The notes beneath the pieces were generated by a model that had not been told where the DNA came from, made no database searches, and saw only the letters and a program-made list of their open reading frames with translations. A stretch of DNA of 64,000 nt from Mycolicibacterium novocastrense (GTDB lineage: Bacteria; Actinomycetota; Actinomycetes; Mycobacteriales; Mycobacteriaceae). The stretch is taken from NCBI RefSeq assembly GCF_001570485.1, contig NZ_BCTA01000099.1:59268-123267 (forward strand), written 5' to 3'. Of the stretch, positions 42,732-50,627 are shown piece after piece (the first letter of the stretch is position 1; every line of letters starts with the position of its first letter). Position numbers and translations under genes: made by a program.

Positions 42732-43588
42732 ACGTGGCTTCGGCGAGGATCGATGGCATTGAAACGCGTTACGCGGTAGCAGGTTCGGGCCCGCCGCTGC
42801 TGATGTTCTCGCCCGGCGGCTTCGCCGCCTCCATGGATGCGTGGGAGAAGCACGGCCTCTATCGTCGAACGCGGATGCTGTCACAGTTGCAGGAGCGGTT
42901 CCAATGCATCACGTTCGACAAGCGTGAGGCCGGCGAGTCTGGCGGGCGCGTCGAGCGTGTCTCATGGGCTGATTACGTGAGACAGGGTGTCGGCCTGTTG
43001 GACCATCTCCGGCTGGGCCGAGTGCATATCATGGGTGCCTGCATTGGGTGTTCGATCGCGGCGTGCATGGCGAGCGCTCATCGCGGGCGGGTTGGGGGGA
43101 TGGTGCTGTATTCGCCGGCCGGCGGCGTACGGTACCGGCGAAAGCAGCTCGAACGGTTCCGCGCCCACCTTGCCTACGCCGCGGAGCACGGGCTGGCCGG
43201 TGTTGCCGACCTGGCGGCAACGACCGACGGCAACTTCTCCTCAGATGCCAGACTGGGTCCGTGGGTCAGCGTGTTGCGCTCCGACCCTGATTTCGCCGCG
43301 CAATACCGTGGTCTCGGCAGCCGTCAATACCAGATCACTGTCGCGGCGATGGCGACTCTGTTGTTCGACCGTGACACCGTGCCTGGCCCTGAAGCTGATG
43401 ACCTACTGGTGTCGGACGTGCCCGCGCTCATCGTGCCGGGTGAAGATGCGTCGCATGCGCCCTCCGCGGCGCGTTACCTACAGGAGTGCCTTCCCATCAA
43501 CGAGTATTGGGACGTTCCGGTCGCGGCGCAGACCGCCGAAACTGCGCCGGCGCGGGTGATCCGTTTCCTGGGGTCAGTTGCCCTTTGA
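42728..43588 (+). CDS. Alpha/beta hydrolase with a Cys nucleophile
   Basis: 286 residues, TTG start with GGAGG 9 bases upstream. Oxyanion region FSPGGFAASMD, nucleophile elbow GACIGC (Cys in place of Ser, as in dienelactone-hydrolase-like enzymes), DKREAGESGG, and a C-terminal GEDASHAPS with the expected His. Likely hydrolyses a ring-cleavage product, lactone or ester. Ends 15 bases inside the convergent GntR gene. Confidence 0.8.
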   Translation: MNVASARIDGIETRYAVAGSGPPLLMFSPGGFAASMDAWEKHGLYRRTRMLSQLQERFQCITFDKREAGESGGRVERVSWADYVRQGVGLLDHLRLGRVHIMGACIGCSIAACMASAHRGRVGGMVLYSPAGGVRYRRKQLERFRAHLAYAAEHGLAGVADLAATTDGNFSSDARLGPWVSVLRSDPDFAAQYRGLGSRQYQITVAAMATLLFDRDTVPGPEADDLLVSDVPALIVPGEDASHAPSAARYLQECLPINEYWDVPVAAQTAETAPARVIRFLGSVAL

Positions 43589-44314
43589 GACGTGCTTTGC
43601 CGTTCGGCCGATGTGGGTACGCATCACGGACGTCGCTTTGTCGACATCGCGCTTCTTGATCGCCACCACAAACTGGCGGTGCTCCCGAATGCCTCGGATA
43701 CCCATCTCCGGGTGTGACTGCTGGACGTGGCGCATCGAGAGCAGAGTGGGTCCGTGAAAAGATTCAGCCAGCATCGCGATTGCCTTGTTATGGCTGGCCT
43801 GGGCGACGCGTGCATGGAACTCCGCTGACAGTTCCATCGGATAGAAACCTTCTTTCAAAGCCGCGTCGCCCCGGTCGCAGATCTCTGTCAGTTCGTCGAT
43901 GTCCTGTTCAGTCGCACGCTCGCACACGAGCGGGATGATTCCGATCTCGAAAACCTGCCGCGCTTCGGTCACATCTTTGTCGGTCAGGCCCGACAAGCTG
44001 AGCAGATCCTCGATGCCTTCACCGATACGCTGGCTCGTTGGTGCCGTCACAAACGCGCCGCCGTGGGCGCCGACCTTGATGCGCACCATGCCGTTCGCCT
44101 CGAGGCCGCGCAATGCTTCGCGCACCGTAACCCGGCTCACCCCGAACTTGTCACAGAGTTCACGTTCGGCAGGCAGGCGGTCGCCCGGCCGCAGCTGACC
44201 TTCCCGAATCAACACACGTATCTGGTCGACAATCATCGCCGAGGCCCGGCCCGGACTGACCGGGCTGAACATCGAATCAGCCGGGGTCGTCGAGGGACTC
44301 TCGGATGCAGGCAT
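43574..44314 (-). CDS. GntR-family (FadR/FCD) transcriptional regulator
   Basis: 246 residues. Winged helix: LRPGDRLPAERELCDKFGVSRVTVREALRGLEANGMVRIK; C-terminal FCD effector domain EARQVFEIGIIPLVCERAT ... SAEFHARVAQASHN with metal-binding His residues. Probable local regulator of the catabolic genes; FadR-type operators occur at 40021, 44771, 47339 and 47631. Confidence 0.9.
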   Translation of the reverse strand: MPASESPSTTPADSMFSPVSPGRASAMIVDQIRVLIREGQLRPGDRLPAERELCDKFGVSRVTVREALRGLEANGMVRIKVGAHGGAFVTAPTSQRIGEGIEDLLSLSGLTDKDVTEARQVFEIGIIPLVCERATEQDIDELTEICDRGDAALKEGFYPMELSAEFHARVAQASHNKAIAMLAESFHGPTLLSMRHVQQSHPEMGIRGIREHRQFVVAIKKRDVDKATSVMRTHIGRTAKHVSKGN

Positions 44315-44380
44315 GGCCCAATGATAAGGCGATCGCCCTGGCGGTCGTCCGCCACTTGAGCGCCGGCGTGGCGTGGCCGC

Positions 44381-44622
44381 TTAGAGGTAGACGCCTCCTC
44401 GTAACAGTGGCATTAGCTTATCGCCTTTGTCGTAACGCAGCGCCGCTCCGGTCGGTATGTCCAGGGCACGTACCTGCGCGGGCATCATCTGTTCCACAAT
44501 CATACGAATCATTCGCAGTGGATTTCCATGTGCCACAACTAATGTGACTGGCTGGTTCGCCAATCGACTGCTATCGCGGAAGTCCAATAGGGCAGAACCC
44601 GTGCTCGCACGTCGGCTAGAGG
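44381..44622 (-). pseudogene. gpmA: Remnant of a 2,3-bisphosphoglycerate-dependent phosphoglycerate mutase
   Basis: The minus strand from 44587 to 44381 encodes VTLVVAHGNPLRMIRMIVEQ ... LDIPTGAALRYDKGDKLMP ... GGVYL, the C-terminal quarter of GpmA including the catalytic His (AHGN). Just upstream, another frame (44622-44560) encodes LADVRARVLPYWTSAIA, the preceding GpmA segment, so a frameshift separates them. No more of the gene is present. A truncated and frameshifted passenger fragment. Confidence 0.75.
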
Positions 44623-44770
44623 AGAACCCGCGTCATCAGTCGATCCGCCGCGAACAGCGGCGGAAATCCCCGTGCCAGCTCGCCACGAATGCGTGCGATT
44701 CACAGCCGTTCGCGTCGATGCGCATCCTTCCTCGTCCCGTATCCCGTAGGTCCCCAACCTCAAGGTATTA

Positions 44771-44781
44771 TGGTCAGGCCT
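44771..44781. promoter_or_regulatory. Possible GntR operator before the ferredoxin gene
   Basis: TGGTCAGGCCT resembles TGGTCATGCCA, present (inverse strand) twice upstream of the dehydrogenase gene at 47642. It lies 24 bases before the ferredoxin ATG. Confidence 0.4.
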
Positions 44782-44804
44782 TAATCTCTTGACTGGAGTA
44801 CCAC

Positions 44805-45128
44805 ATGCCAAAGGTTGTCTTCATCGCTCCGGACGGTTCGCAGCGCGTGGTGGATGCGCATCTCGGCGAGCCGGTCATGTCCGCCGCCGTACGCAACGGC
44901 GTTCCCGGCATCGTAGGCGAGTGTGGCGGAAACTGCAGCTGTGCCACCTGCCACATCTATGTCGATGAAGAGTTTGCAGTTGACGTTGGTGGGCCTCAGG
45001 GAATGGAAGAGGACCTACTCGAGCTCGGTGCTGCCGCCGAACGGCGTGAGTTGAGCCGATTGTCTTGTCAGATCACGATGATCGAGTCGCTCGACGGCCT
45101 GATCGTTCACATTCCAGAGGAGCAGTGA
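44805..45128 (+). CDS. Putidaredoxin/adrenodoxin-type [2Fe-2S] ferredoxin
   Basis: 107 residues, GGAG 8 bases upstream of ATG. Cluster ligands ECGGNCSCATC (C-x5-C-x2-C) plus LSCQI. One-electron carrier between the adjacent FAD reductase and a P450 (such as 50628) or the Rieske oxygenase at 40103. Ends 2 bases before the reductase gene. Confidence 0.92.
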   Translation: MPKVVFIAPDGSQRVVDAHLGEPVMSAAVRNGVPGIVGECGGNCSCATCHIYVDEEFAVDVGGPQGMEEDLLELGAAAERRELSRLSCQITMIESLDGLIVHIPEEQ

Positions 45129-45130
45129 GG

Positions 45131-46405
45131 GTGAGCGCAGGGACGTTAATCGTCGGCGCCAGTCAAGCAGGAATCCAACTGGCTCTTTCGCTTCGTGATG
45201 CAGGAGAAGGCGGACCAATAACACTAGTTGGCGACGAGCCGCATGCGCCGTACCAACGGCCCCCATTGTCGAAGTCCTACTTGCAGGGTGACATCGGCTT
45301 CGAACAGCTGCTACTCCGTGCCCCGGAGTATTTGGCGGGCCAGGACATTTCGGTACTCACGGGTGAGCTTGTCAATTGGGTTGAACTAGAGGGGGAGGGG
45401 CCGTCAGGAGTCGCGCTTACAGCGTCAGGAGAAACGCTGTGGTTCGATAAGTTGGCGTTGACCGTTGGCGCCAGTCCACGGCGACTGGCCGTGTCGGGCG
45501 CCGATCTCGACGGGGTGATGTACCTCCGGACAGCGAATGACGCCGCGAAGCTGCGCCAGCTCCAGGGCGAAGCAGAATCCGTCGTCGTGGTCGGCGGCGG
45601 GTTCGTCGGACTCGAAGCCGCGGCGGTTGCGCGTGCCCAAGGTAAAACGGTGACCGTGGTTGAGGCCGCCGATCGGTTGATGGGGCGAGCCGTGGCACCC
45701 GTGGTCTCCGGCTTCTACCTCGATGCGCACGCGCGCCGCGGTGTCACCATATGTCTGAACGCGGAAGTAGTGTCGCTGACCGGGCGGGATGCCCGCGTGC
45801 AATCGGTGGAATTGTCAGACGGCAGCAGCCTTCCCGCAGATCTTGTAATCATCGGTATCGGAGTCGTGCCCCGGACCGAACTCGCGGACCAACTGGATCT
45901 CGTTTGTGACGGTGGCATTGTTGTCGACCGCTTCGCGCGTACCAGCAATCCGAACGTCGTGGCGGCGGGCGATTGCACTGTTCAACCCGATTGGCGTACC
46001 GGCAGCGGCAAAGTACGCTTGGAGTCGGTTCAAAACGCCATAATTCAGGCCAAAGCGGCTGCCGCGACATTGGCGGGCAGGGTGGAGTCAGACCTGCCGG
46101 TGCCGCGGTTCTGGTCCGAACAGTTCGATCTCAAGCTTCGCATCGCCGGCCTGTCGAGGGGACACGACTACTACTTGGTTCGCGGCGCTCCCGAACGTGA
46201 GTCATTCTCCGTGCTCTATTACCACGACGACGCTTTGATGGCGGTTGACTCCGTCAACGCGCCAGGTGACTACATGGCAGTACAAAAGGCGCTCGCCCAA
46301 GGATCCACAATCCGGGCCCAGGATGCCCGCGATGTCTCGGTTTCGCTTCGCGAGCTGATCCGTCCCGCACCCGCGGAAGCTAGACGAATACGTCCTCGAT
46401 CTTGA
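45131..46405 (+). CDS. FAD-dependent ferredoxin reductase (putidaredoxin reductase-like)
   Basis: 424 residues from GTG 45131; GTG 45125 is equally in frame. FAD motif TLIVGASQAGIQLALSLR, PPLSK, NAD motif VVVVGGGFVGLEAAAVA, and VVAAGDCTVQ before the C-terminal domain. Passes electrons from NADH to the ferredoxin encoded just upstream. Its 3' end overlaps the convergent decarboxylase-like gene by 26 bases. Confidence 0.92.
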   Translation: MSAGTLIVGASQAGIQLALSLRDAGEGGPITLVGDEPHAPYQRPPLSKSYLQGDIGFEQLLLRAPEYLAGQDISVLTGELVNWVELEGEGPSGVALTASGETLWFDKLALTVGASPRRLAVSGADLDGVMYLRTANDAAKLRQLQGEAESVVVVGGGFVGLEAAAVARAQGKTVTVVEAADRLMGRAVAPVVSGFYLDAHARRGVTICLNAEVVSLTGRDARVQSVELSDGSSLPADLVIIGIGVVPRTELADQLDLVCDGGIVVDRFARTSNPNVVAAGDCTVQPDWRTGSGKVRLESVQNAIIQAKAAAATLAGRVESDLPVPRFWSEQFDLKLRIAGLSRGHDYYLVRGAPERESFSVLYYHDDALMAVDSVNAPGDYMAVQKALAQGSTIRAQDARDVSVSLRELIRPAPAEARRIRPRS

Positions 46406-47303
46406 TCGGTCGACTCAAAATGTGTTGCGCCAGTGCGAACTCCAACAATTGCTCGAGCATTGGCCGGTTGAGCTCAACACCATAGGGCAGCGGGTCTGCG
46501 CCCGTCGTCTTCATCACCTCGGCGTACATCCGATCGGTTGGGCTGGTCACCCGTCCGTCGGAGAGCCGAGCGACATAGCGCTCCTTGGCTTTACTGAATG
46601 CTGCGTACACTGCAGCCGCAGCGTCCGGGTAGTGCTGCAGCACCTCGTCCTTGAGGACGATGAGGTGGTTGATGGGGTAGAACGAACGATCACGCAAGGC
46701 GCTGATTGCGGCACCGTGGGGGTCGGCGATCAACGGCGCGATATCAGGATGGTCGACGTCGACGCCGATGACCGCATCGATTTCGCCTGCGATCAACATA
46801 TCGGCCAAGTCTGCGTCGGGGCCGGCGGAGACCACGTTGGGCGGAGGGACGTACGACTCCACGTGTTCGTCGCCGGAAAGCAGCCAAGTCACGCGGTCGA
46901 GGTCGACGTCGTGCTCCGCGGCGAGAATGCCGCGCGCCCACACACCCGTGGTGACGGTATACCCGCGGTTGACGCCGACCCGCCGGCCTTCGAGGTCTTT
47001 CGGGTGTCGGATCGTCGAGTGCCGGTTGTACAGGATGGCCCCGTGGTGAAACCCCCGCACGAGAAAGACTGGTAAGGCGGTGAAGGCGACACCGTGTTCA
47101 CGTGCGGTCAGGTAGGTCGTGAGCGCCATCTCGCTGACGTCGAACTCCAGGTGCCGAACCATTCGGCGAAACCCCTTGACCAACACGGGTATTTCCTCGA
47201 ACTTCAGCTGAAATCCTGCAGGAGCTACCGAGCCGTCCTTGACGGCTTGGTTGGCTCCTTGAGAGCGCGTCAGCGTGGTCAGCACGCGGCGGTTTTCAGG
47301 CAT
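46380..47303 (-). CDS. 4,5-dihydroxyphthalate decarboxylase-like protein
   Basis: 307 residues, GGAG 5 bases before ATG. Periplasmic-binding-protein fold without a signal peptide. HLEFDVSEMALTTYL, VFLVRGFHHGAILYN and HPKDLEGRRVGVNRGYTVTT match the 4,5-dihydroxyphthalate decarboxylase (Pht5/OphC) family. That enzyme converts 4,5-dihydroxyphthalate to protocatechuate. The Rieske oxygenase at 40103 could supply such a diol. It is transcribed opposite to its neighbours and shares a 338-base region with the dehydrogenase operon containing two repeated operators. Confidence 0.8.
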   Translation of the reverse strand: MPENRRVLTTLTRSQGANQAVKDGSVAPAGFQLKFEEIPVLVKGFRRMVRHLEFDVSEMALTTYLTAREHGVAFTALPVFLVRGFHHGAILYNRHSTIRHPKDLEGRRVGVNRGYTVTTGVWARGILAAEHDVDLDRVTWLLSGDEHVESYVPPPNVVSAGPDADLADMLIAGEIDAVIGVDVDHPDIAPLIADPHGAAISALRDRSFYPINHLIVLKDEVLQHYPDAAAAVYAAFSKAKERYVARLSDGRVTSPTDRMYAEVMKTTGADPLPYGVELNRPMLEQLLEFALAQHILSRPIKIEDVFV

Positions 47304-47641
47304 CAGTCTCCGGGCACTGGCGGCTTGGATAGCCTATTGGTAAATTGGCATGACCATTGTGTCACGGTCGCTGCGGGGCCGCGGCAAGTCATGCCATCAT
47401 CCGGAGTCATCACCGCGGCACAACAGGCGATTTGCGGATCGCCCTGCGGCGAGCGCGGCAGTTTTAGGCGCCGGCTTTGAGCACATCGCGCTGATGCTGA
47501 GAGCACCGTATCCGGATCGTGTCGCGGAGTGTGTTGCCGAAACCATCGTTCCCGAGGGTCGAAGGGCTGGCGGTGTTGGCAACCCTTGGAAAACGGGCAG
47601 TTACCGGCAATGGCGGCCGATGCCGCGGATGGTAAATTGGC
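47304..47641. other. Divergent regulatory region
   Basis: 338 bases with no supported gene. Two copies of GGTAAATTGGCATGACCAT lie at its two ends (47339, 47631), one near each divergent gene. Nothing else stands out. Confidence 0.55.
47339..47357. promoter_or_regulatory. Operator repeat, copy 1
   Basis: GGTAAATTGGCATGACCAT; the identical 19 bases recur at 47631. Contains TGGCATGACCA, inverse of TGGTCATGCCA, one mismatch from the FadR-type consensus TNGTNNNACNA. 36 bases upstream of the decarboxylase-like gene. Confidence 0.65.
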
Positions 47642-47657
47642 ATGACCATAATGCCAA
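47631..47657. promoter_or_regulatory. Operator repeat, copy 2, extended to a palindrome
   Basis: Identical 19-base core to copy 1, continuing so that TTGGCAT (47637) and ATGCCAA (47651) form a perfect 7-bp inverted repeat. It covers the candidate ATG starts 47642 and 47651 of the dehydrogenase gene, which argues that the true start is downstream. Confidence 0.65.
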
Positions 47658-48802
47658 AAGGCGATTGCGAGGATGAGTTGGTCGAGCGCGTTTTGGCTGC
47701 TGTACGTACGGCGCCGAACACCACCGAGTTGCGGGATTTGCCCCTGCCGGAACTGTCCGATGATTCCGCGCTGCTGAAGGTGGAGGTCGCCGGGATATGC
47801 GGCACGGATGTCAAGATGTATTCCAAACCGCCATTCGACGAGCCGGTGATCATGGGCCACGAGAACGTCGGCATCATCGCCGCGGCGGGAAAGAAGTTCA
47901 CGCGGTTGCACGGTGTGGGCGAAGGCGACCGAATCTTCGTCGAGCATTACGTTGGTTGCTATCAGTGCGAATGGTGCCGGATCGGCGAGTACCGCCACTG
48001 CGAGGCAACCGACTGGCGAACGAACGCCGATGCGCGCAGATACGGCTACACCTCAGCTAACAACGCCGGAACGCTGTGGGGTGGCTTCTCCGAGTACATG
48101 TACTTGCCGTGGAATGCGGTGGTACATAAGGTGCCCGACAGTGTCGATGCTGAACTGGCCGGTCTCGTTACTCCCTTGTCGAACGGCATCGAGTGGGCAC
48201 TGATCGCCGCAGGTGTCGGTTACGCCGACACTGTCCTGATTCAAGGACCGGGCCAGCAGGGACTGTCGCAAGTCGTGGCTTGCAAGCAAGCCGGCGCGTC
48301 CCAAATCATCGTTACGGGCGCGACCCGGGACAAAGCTCGCCTGGACCTCGCGCTGGAACTCGGTGCAGACGAGGTCATCGACATCGTTGCAGAAGCTCCC
48401 CACGACCGGATAATGGACTTGACCAACGGGCGCGGCGTCGACTTCGTACTCGACTGCACCTCGCGGGCTGGTGTGGGACCGGTGTTACTCGGCATCGACG
48501 CCTTGAAACGCCGTGAGGGCACATTGCTCATCCAGGGGGAACTAGCTGCGTTCCCCGATTTTCCGGTGAAGAAGCTTACTGAGAAGGCCATCACGATCCG
48601 AAGCGCACGCGGCCATAGTTACCGCGCGTGTGAGCTCGCACTCGAACAGCTTGCGTCGCGACGGTTTCCGCTGGAGCGGCTGTCCACGCACAAGTTCGCG
48701 CTCGATCAGGTCGACAGGGCTATCCGAGCGCTGGCTGGTGAGACAGAGGACGCCGACGTGATCCACATTTCGCTGATGCCTTGGCTGGGAAAGGAGTCCT
48801 GA
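47642..48802 (+). CDS. Zinc-dependent medium-chain alcohol dehydrogenase
   Basis: 386 residues from ATG 47642, but a TTG at 47678 with GAGG 7 bases upstream gives a more typical N-terminus and clears the operator. GICGTDVKMY (catalytic Cys) and GHENVGII; structural zinc Cys cluster CYQCEWCRIGEYRHC; NAD-binding VLIQGPGQQGLSQVVACK. Oxidises an alcohol intermediate to aldehyde or ketone. First gene of the 47.6-54.2 kb operon; the RraA-type gene follows 2 bases later. Confidence 0.87.
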   Translation: MTIMPKGDCEDELVERVLAAVRTAPNTTELRDLPLPELSDDSALLKVEVAGICGTDVKMYSKPPFDEPVIMGHENVGIIAAAGKKFTRLHGVGEGDRIFVEHYVGCYQCEWCRIGEYRHCEATDWRTNADARRYGYTSANNAGTLWGGFSEYMYLPWNAVVHKVPDSVDAELAGLVTPLSNGIEWALIAAGVGYADTVLIQGPGQQGLSQVVACKQAGASQIIVTGATRDKARLDLALELGADEVIDIVAEAPHDRIMDLTNGRGVDFVLDCTSRAGVGPVLLGIDALKRREGTLLIQGELAAFPDFPVKKLTEKAITIRSARGHSYRACELALEQLASRRFPLERLSTHKFALDQVDRAIRALAGETEDADVIHISLMPWLGKES

Positions 48803-48804
48803 CG

Positions 48805-49497
48805 GTGTCTGTCGTCATCCGCAATCCACCTCGCGCCCATCCCGCGGTGCGGGAGGAGCTCGCCCAGTTCGGCGTTGCGACCATTCATGAAGCACAGGGC
48901 CGCACCGGGCTGCTCGCTGCGTACATGAGGCCGATCTACACCGGTGCACGGGTCTGCGGATCCGCGGTGACTGTCAGTGTGCCGTCAGATGACAACTGGA
49001 TGATCCATGTGGCGGTGGAGCAGTGTGAGGCAGGTGATGTCCTGGTAGTCGCTCCCGAAGAGCCCTCGGAGTATGGGTTTTTCGGTGAATTACTGGCCAC
49101 GGCACTCGCGGCCCGGGGTGTGAGTGGTCTGGTGATCGACGCCGGATGCCGGGACGTCACGGAACTCGCGGCCATGAATTTTGCAGTCTGGTCGAAATGT
49201 GTCTCAGCACAGGGCACGGTGAAAAAACGTCTTGGCTCGGTCAATGTCGGGATTACTTGTGCCGGCGCCTGGGTCGAACCGGGTGACGTCGTGGTCGGCG
49301 ACGACGACGGTGTCGTCGTCGTCCCCCGCACGGAGGCCGCTGCGGTCGCAGCGGCCGCCAGGCTGCGCGAGACCAGGGAAGCTGAGAACCGAAAGCGTTA
49401 CATGCACGGTGAACTCAGCCTGGACGTCAACAACATGCGTGCCGACCTTGCCTGCGCGGGGTTGCGCTATGTCGACTATGAGGACGCCGTGCGGTGA
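48805..49497 (+). CDS. RraA-family aldolase (4-carboxy-4-hydroxy-2-oxoadipate aldolase-like)
   Basis: 230 residues, GTG start with AAGGAG upstream. LVIDAGCRDVTEL carries the conserved Arg-Asp of the HMG/CHA aldolase family; GDVVVGDDDGVVVVP is the RraA C-terminal signature. CHA aldolase (LigK/ProA) splits 4-carboxy-4-hydroxy-2-oxoadipate to pyruvate and oxaloacetate in the protocatechuate 4,5-cleavage pathway. Its neighbour at 49494 is the hydratase that makes this substrate, supporting the assignment. GTGA overlap with that gene. Confidence 0.85.
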   Translation: MSVVIRNPPRAHPAVREELAQFGVATIHEAQGRTGLLAAYMRPIYTGARVCGSAVTVSVPSDDNWMIHVAVEQCEAGDVLVVAPEEPSEYGFFGELLATALAARGVSGLVIDAGCRDVTELAAMNFAVWSKCVSAQGTVKKRLGSVNVGITCAGAWVEPGDVVVGDDDGVVVVPRTEAAAVAAAARLRETREAENRKRYMHGELSLDVNNMRADLACAGLRYVDYEDAVR

Positions 49498-50552
49498 TCA
49501 TTGACATCCACGGTCACTACACCACGTCACCGCCGGCGCATCAGGCGTTTCGTGACCAACAGCTCGCGGCGTTGGAAGATCCCAGCGTGCCCGCGCCGGC
49601 AGCGCCGAGGATCGGTGACGACGAGCTCCGAGAGAGCGTCGAGAACAATCAGCTGCGCGTGCTTCGCGAGCGAGGTGGTGATCTGATGCTGTTCTCGCCG
49701 AAAGCTTCCGGGATGGAGCACCATATAGCGGACCAGGCCACCGCCACCGCTTGGGCCCGTGCGTCCAACGACCTGGTCCACCGTGTGACGCAACTTTATC
49801 CCGACGCTTTCGCGCCAGTGGCTCAGTTGCCGCAGACGCCTTGTGGAGACCTGCGTGCGGTGGTCGACGAGCTACGACGTTGCGTGGATGAACTCGGTTT
49901 CGTCGGGTGCAACGTCAACCCGGACCCGACGGCCGGGTACTGGACGACGCCCCCGATGACGGACGAATACTGGTACCCGCTGTACGAGGTCATGATCGAG
50001 TTGGAAGTGCCTGCGATGGTGCATGTTTCGACCTCGTGTAATCCAAACTTCCACACGCTCGGCGCGCACTACCTCAACGCTGACACGAGCGTTTTCATGC
50101 AGTTCGTGGAGTCTGACTTGTTCCAGCGATTTCCGAAGCTGACCTTTGTGATCCCGCACGGAGGTGGCGCCGTCCCGTACCACTGGGGCCGTTACCGCGG
50201 CTTGGCGGCTCGGCTGGGCAGACCAGACCCAAGCGAACTCCTTGAAAATGTGTACTTCGACACTTGCGTCTATCACCAGGCTGGAATCGATCTGCTGCAC
50301 CGGGTGATCGGTCCGGCGAACCTGCTTTTCGCGTCCGAAATGCTCGGCGCGGTTCGCGGAGTTGACCCGGACACCGGAGTCGCATGGGACGACACGCTTG
50401 TCTACATCAACGAACTCGATTTGAGTGAGAGAGAACACCACGCAGTGGTGGAGGGTAACGCGCGCAGGGTGTATCCCCGGCTGGACCGGCATTTGGCCAG
50501 TAAAGATCTCGCCGGCACCGGATCCGCCGTAGCCGACGTCCGCTTCGGATGA
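49494..50552 (+). CDS. 4-oxalomesaconate hydratase-like amidohydrolase
   Basis: 352 residues, GTG start overlapping the previous stop. Amidohydrolase-2 fold with N-terminal IIDIHGHYTT (His-x-His metal site), FVIPHGGGAVPYHWGR and LLFASEMLG. The HGHYTT start is typical of LigJ/PmdE-type 4-oxalomesaconate hydratases rather than ACMSD decarboxylases. Would form CHA for the upstream aldolase. A protocatechuate 4,5-dioxygenase is not in this window. Confidence 0.82.
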   Translation: MIIDIHGHYTTSPPAHQAFRDQQLAALEDPSVPAPAAPRIGDDELRESVENNQLRVLRERGGDLMLFSPKASGMEHHIADQATATAWARASNDLVHRVTQLYPDAFAPVAQLPQTPCGDLRAVVDELRRCVDELGFVGCNVNPDPTAGYWTTPPMTDEYWYPLYEVMIELEVPAMVHVSTSCNPNFHTLGAHYLNADTSVFMQFVESDLFQRFPKLTFVIPHGGGAVPYHWGRYRGLAARLGRPDPSELLENVYFDTCVYHQAGIDLLHRVIGPANLLFASEMLGAVRGVDPDTGVAWDDTLVYINELDLSEREHHAVVEGNARRVYPRLDRHLASKDLAGTGSAVADVRFG

Positions 50553-50627
50553 GGGGACGGGCGACATGGATAGGTCTCGCACGGCAAGCGGGGGGCGACT
50601 CAATACAACAGAAGGAGCCGAGAGTCG

